A stretch of 64,000 nt of DNA, from NCBI GenBank assembly GCA_027214345.1, contig JAPWHR010000013.1, forward strand, positions 117,769 to 181,768. The letters are read 5' to 3'. Positions 63,978 through 64,000 of the stretch are shown here, piece after piece; positions within the stretch are counted from its first letter, which is position 1, and every line of letters starts with the position of its first letter. The notes beneath the pieces were generated by a model that saw nothing but the letters and a program-made list of their open reading frames with translations, had not been told where the DNA came from and did not search any database. The stretch is from Comamonadaceae bacterium G21597-S1 (GTDB lineage: Bacteria; Pseudomonadota; Gammaproteobacteria; Burkholderiales; Burkholderiaceae_C). The position numbers were made by a program, and so were the translations under genes.

Positions 63978-64000
63978 ACGGGCCGAAGGGGCGCCTGCCT

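Overview
The window is GC-rich, densely coded DNA from a Gram-negative bacterium, most likely a betaproteobacterium of the order Burkholderiales. The signs are a Burkholderiales-type trimeric porin, an OmpA lipoprotein, an AsmA protein, a four-gene sarcosine oxidase operon, GTG/TTG starts at many genes, and short repeats encoding SRRAAPKAN-like peptides that I recall from Comamonadaceae-type genomes. No rRNA, tRNA, CRISPR array, transposase or origin was seen. The genus cannot be fixed from the sequence alone.

Layout. (1) 0.1-4.9 kb: a di-haem cytochrome c peroxidase/MauG-like protein, an AsmA-family protein and a PEP-CTERM protein. (2) 5.5-33.1 kb: one large surface/exopolysaccharide locus, nearly all on the minus strand and read from a putative promoter at about 33.2 kb. 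It has the parts of a Wzx/Wzy system: priming sugar transferase, Wza-like export lipoprotein, GumC/Wzz-like chain-length protein, a CpsD-like partner that has lost its kinase motifs, an O-antigen-ligase-like polymerase and a flippase. It also holds a CDP-glucose cytidylyltransferase/4,6-dehydratase pair, a B12-binding-type radical SAM enzyme, a DegT aminotransferase and seven glycosyltransferases. A decoration set sits inside it: FkbM methyltransferase, three hexapeptide acyltransferase domains, an AMP-forming acyl ligase, a KAS III synthase and an Asp/Asn beta-hydroxylase. (3) 33.7-39.0 kb: a five-gene Liv-type amino-acid ABC transporter on the plus strand. (4) 39.2-43.3 kb: a coiled-coil/LysM membrane protein, a remnant of an alpha/beta hydrolase, and a Pat-type acetyl-CoA synthetase/GNAT fusion. 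(5) 43.6-47.6 kb: a dimethylglycine/sarcosine dehydrogenase-like gene whose 3' end is duplicated, with a HepT/MntA toxin-antitoxin pair between the copies. (6) 47.8-51.7 kb: OmpA lipoprotein, porin, DMT transporter, and a 4Fe-4S protein. (7) 51.7-62.2 kb, minus strand: glyA, sdaA, soxB, soxD, soxA, soxG and a hydantoinase/oxoprolinase-like gene. (8) 62.5-63.8 kb: a DUF3237 protein and an alpha/beta hydrolase.

Regions 5 and 7 make one metabolic story. Dimethylglycine or sarcosine is demethylated to glycine, glycine is converted to serine by GlyA using the one-carbon unit released, and serine is deaminated to pyruvate by SdaA. The exopolysaccharide locus is the most unusual part. Its acyl-activating, chain-extending, hydroxylating and transfer genes suggest a polysaccharide carrying a (hydroxy)acyl group, which is inference. 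Two repeat arrays in this locus carry their own Shine-Dalgarno plus GTG signals, and one of them joins two acyltransferase domains in a single open frame.
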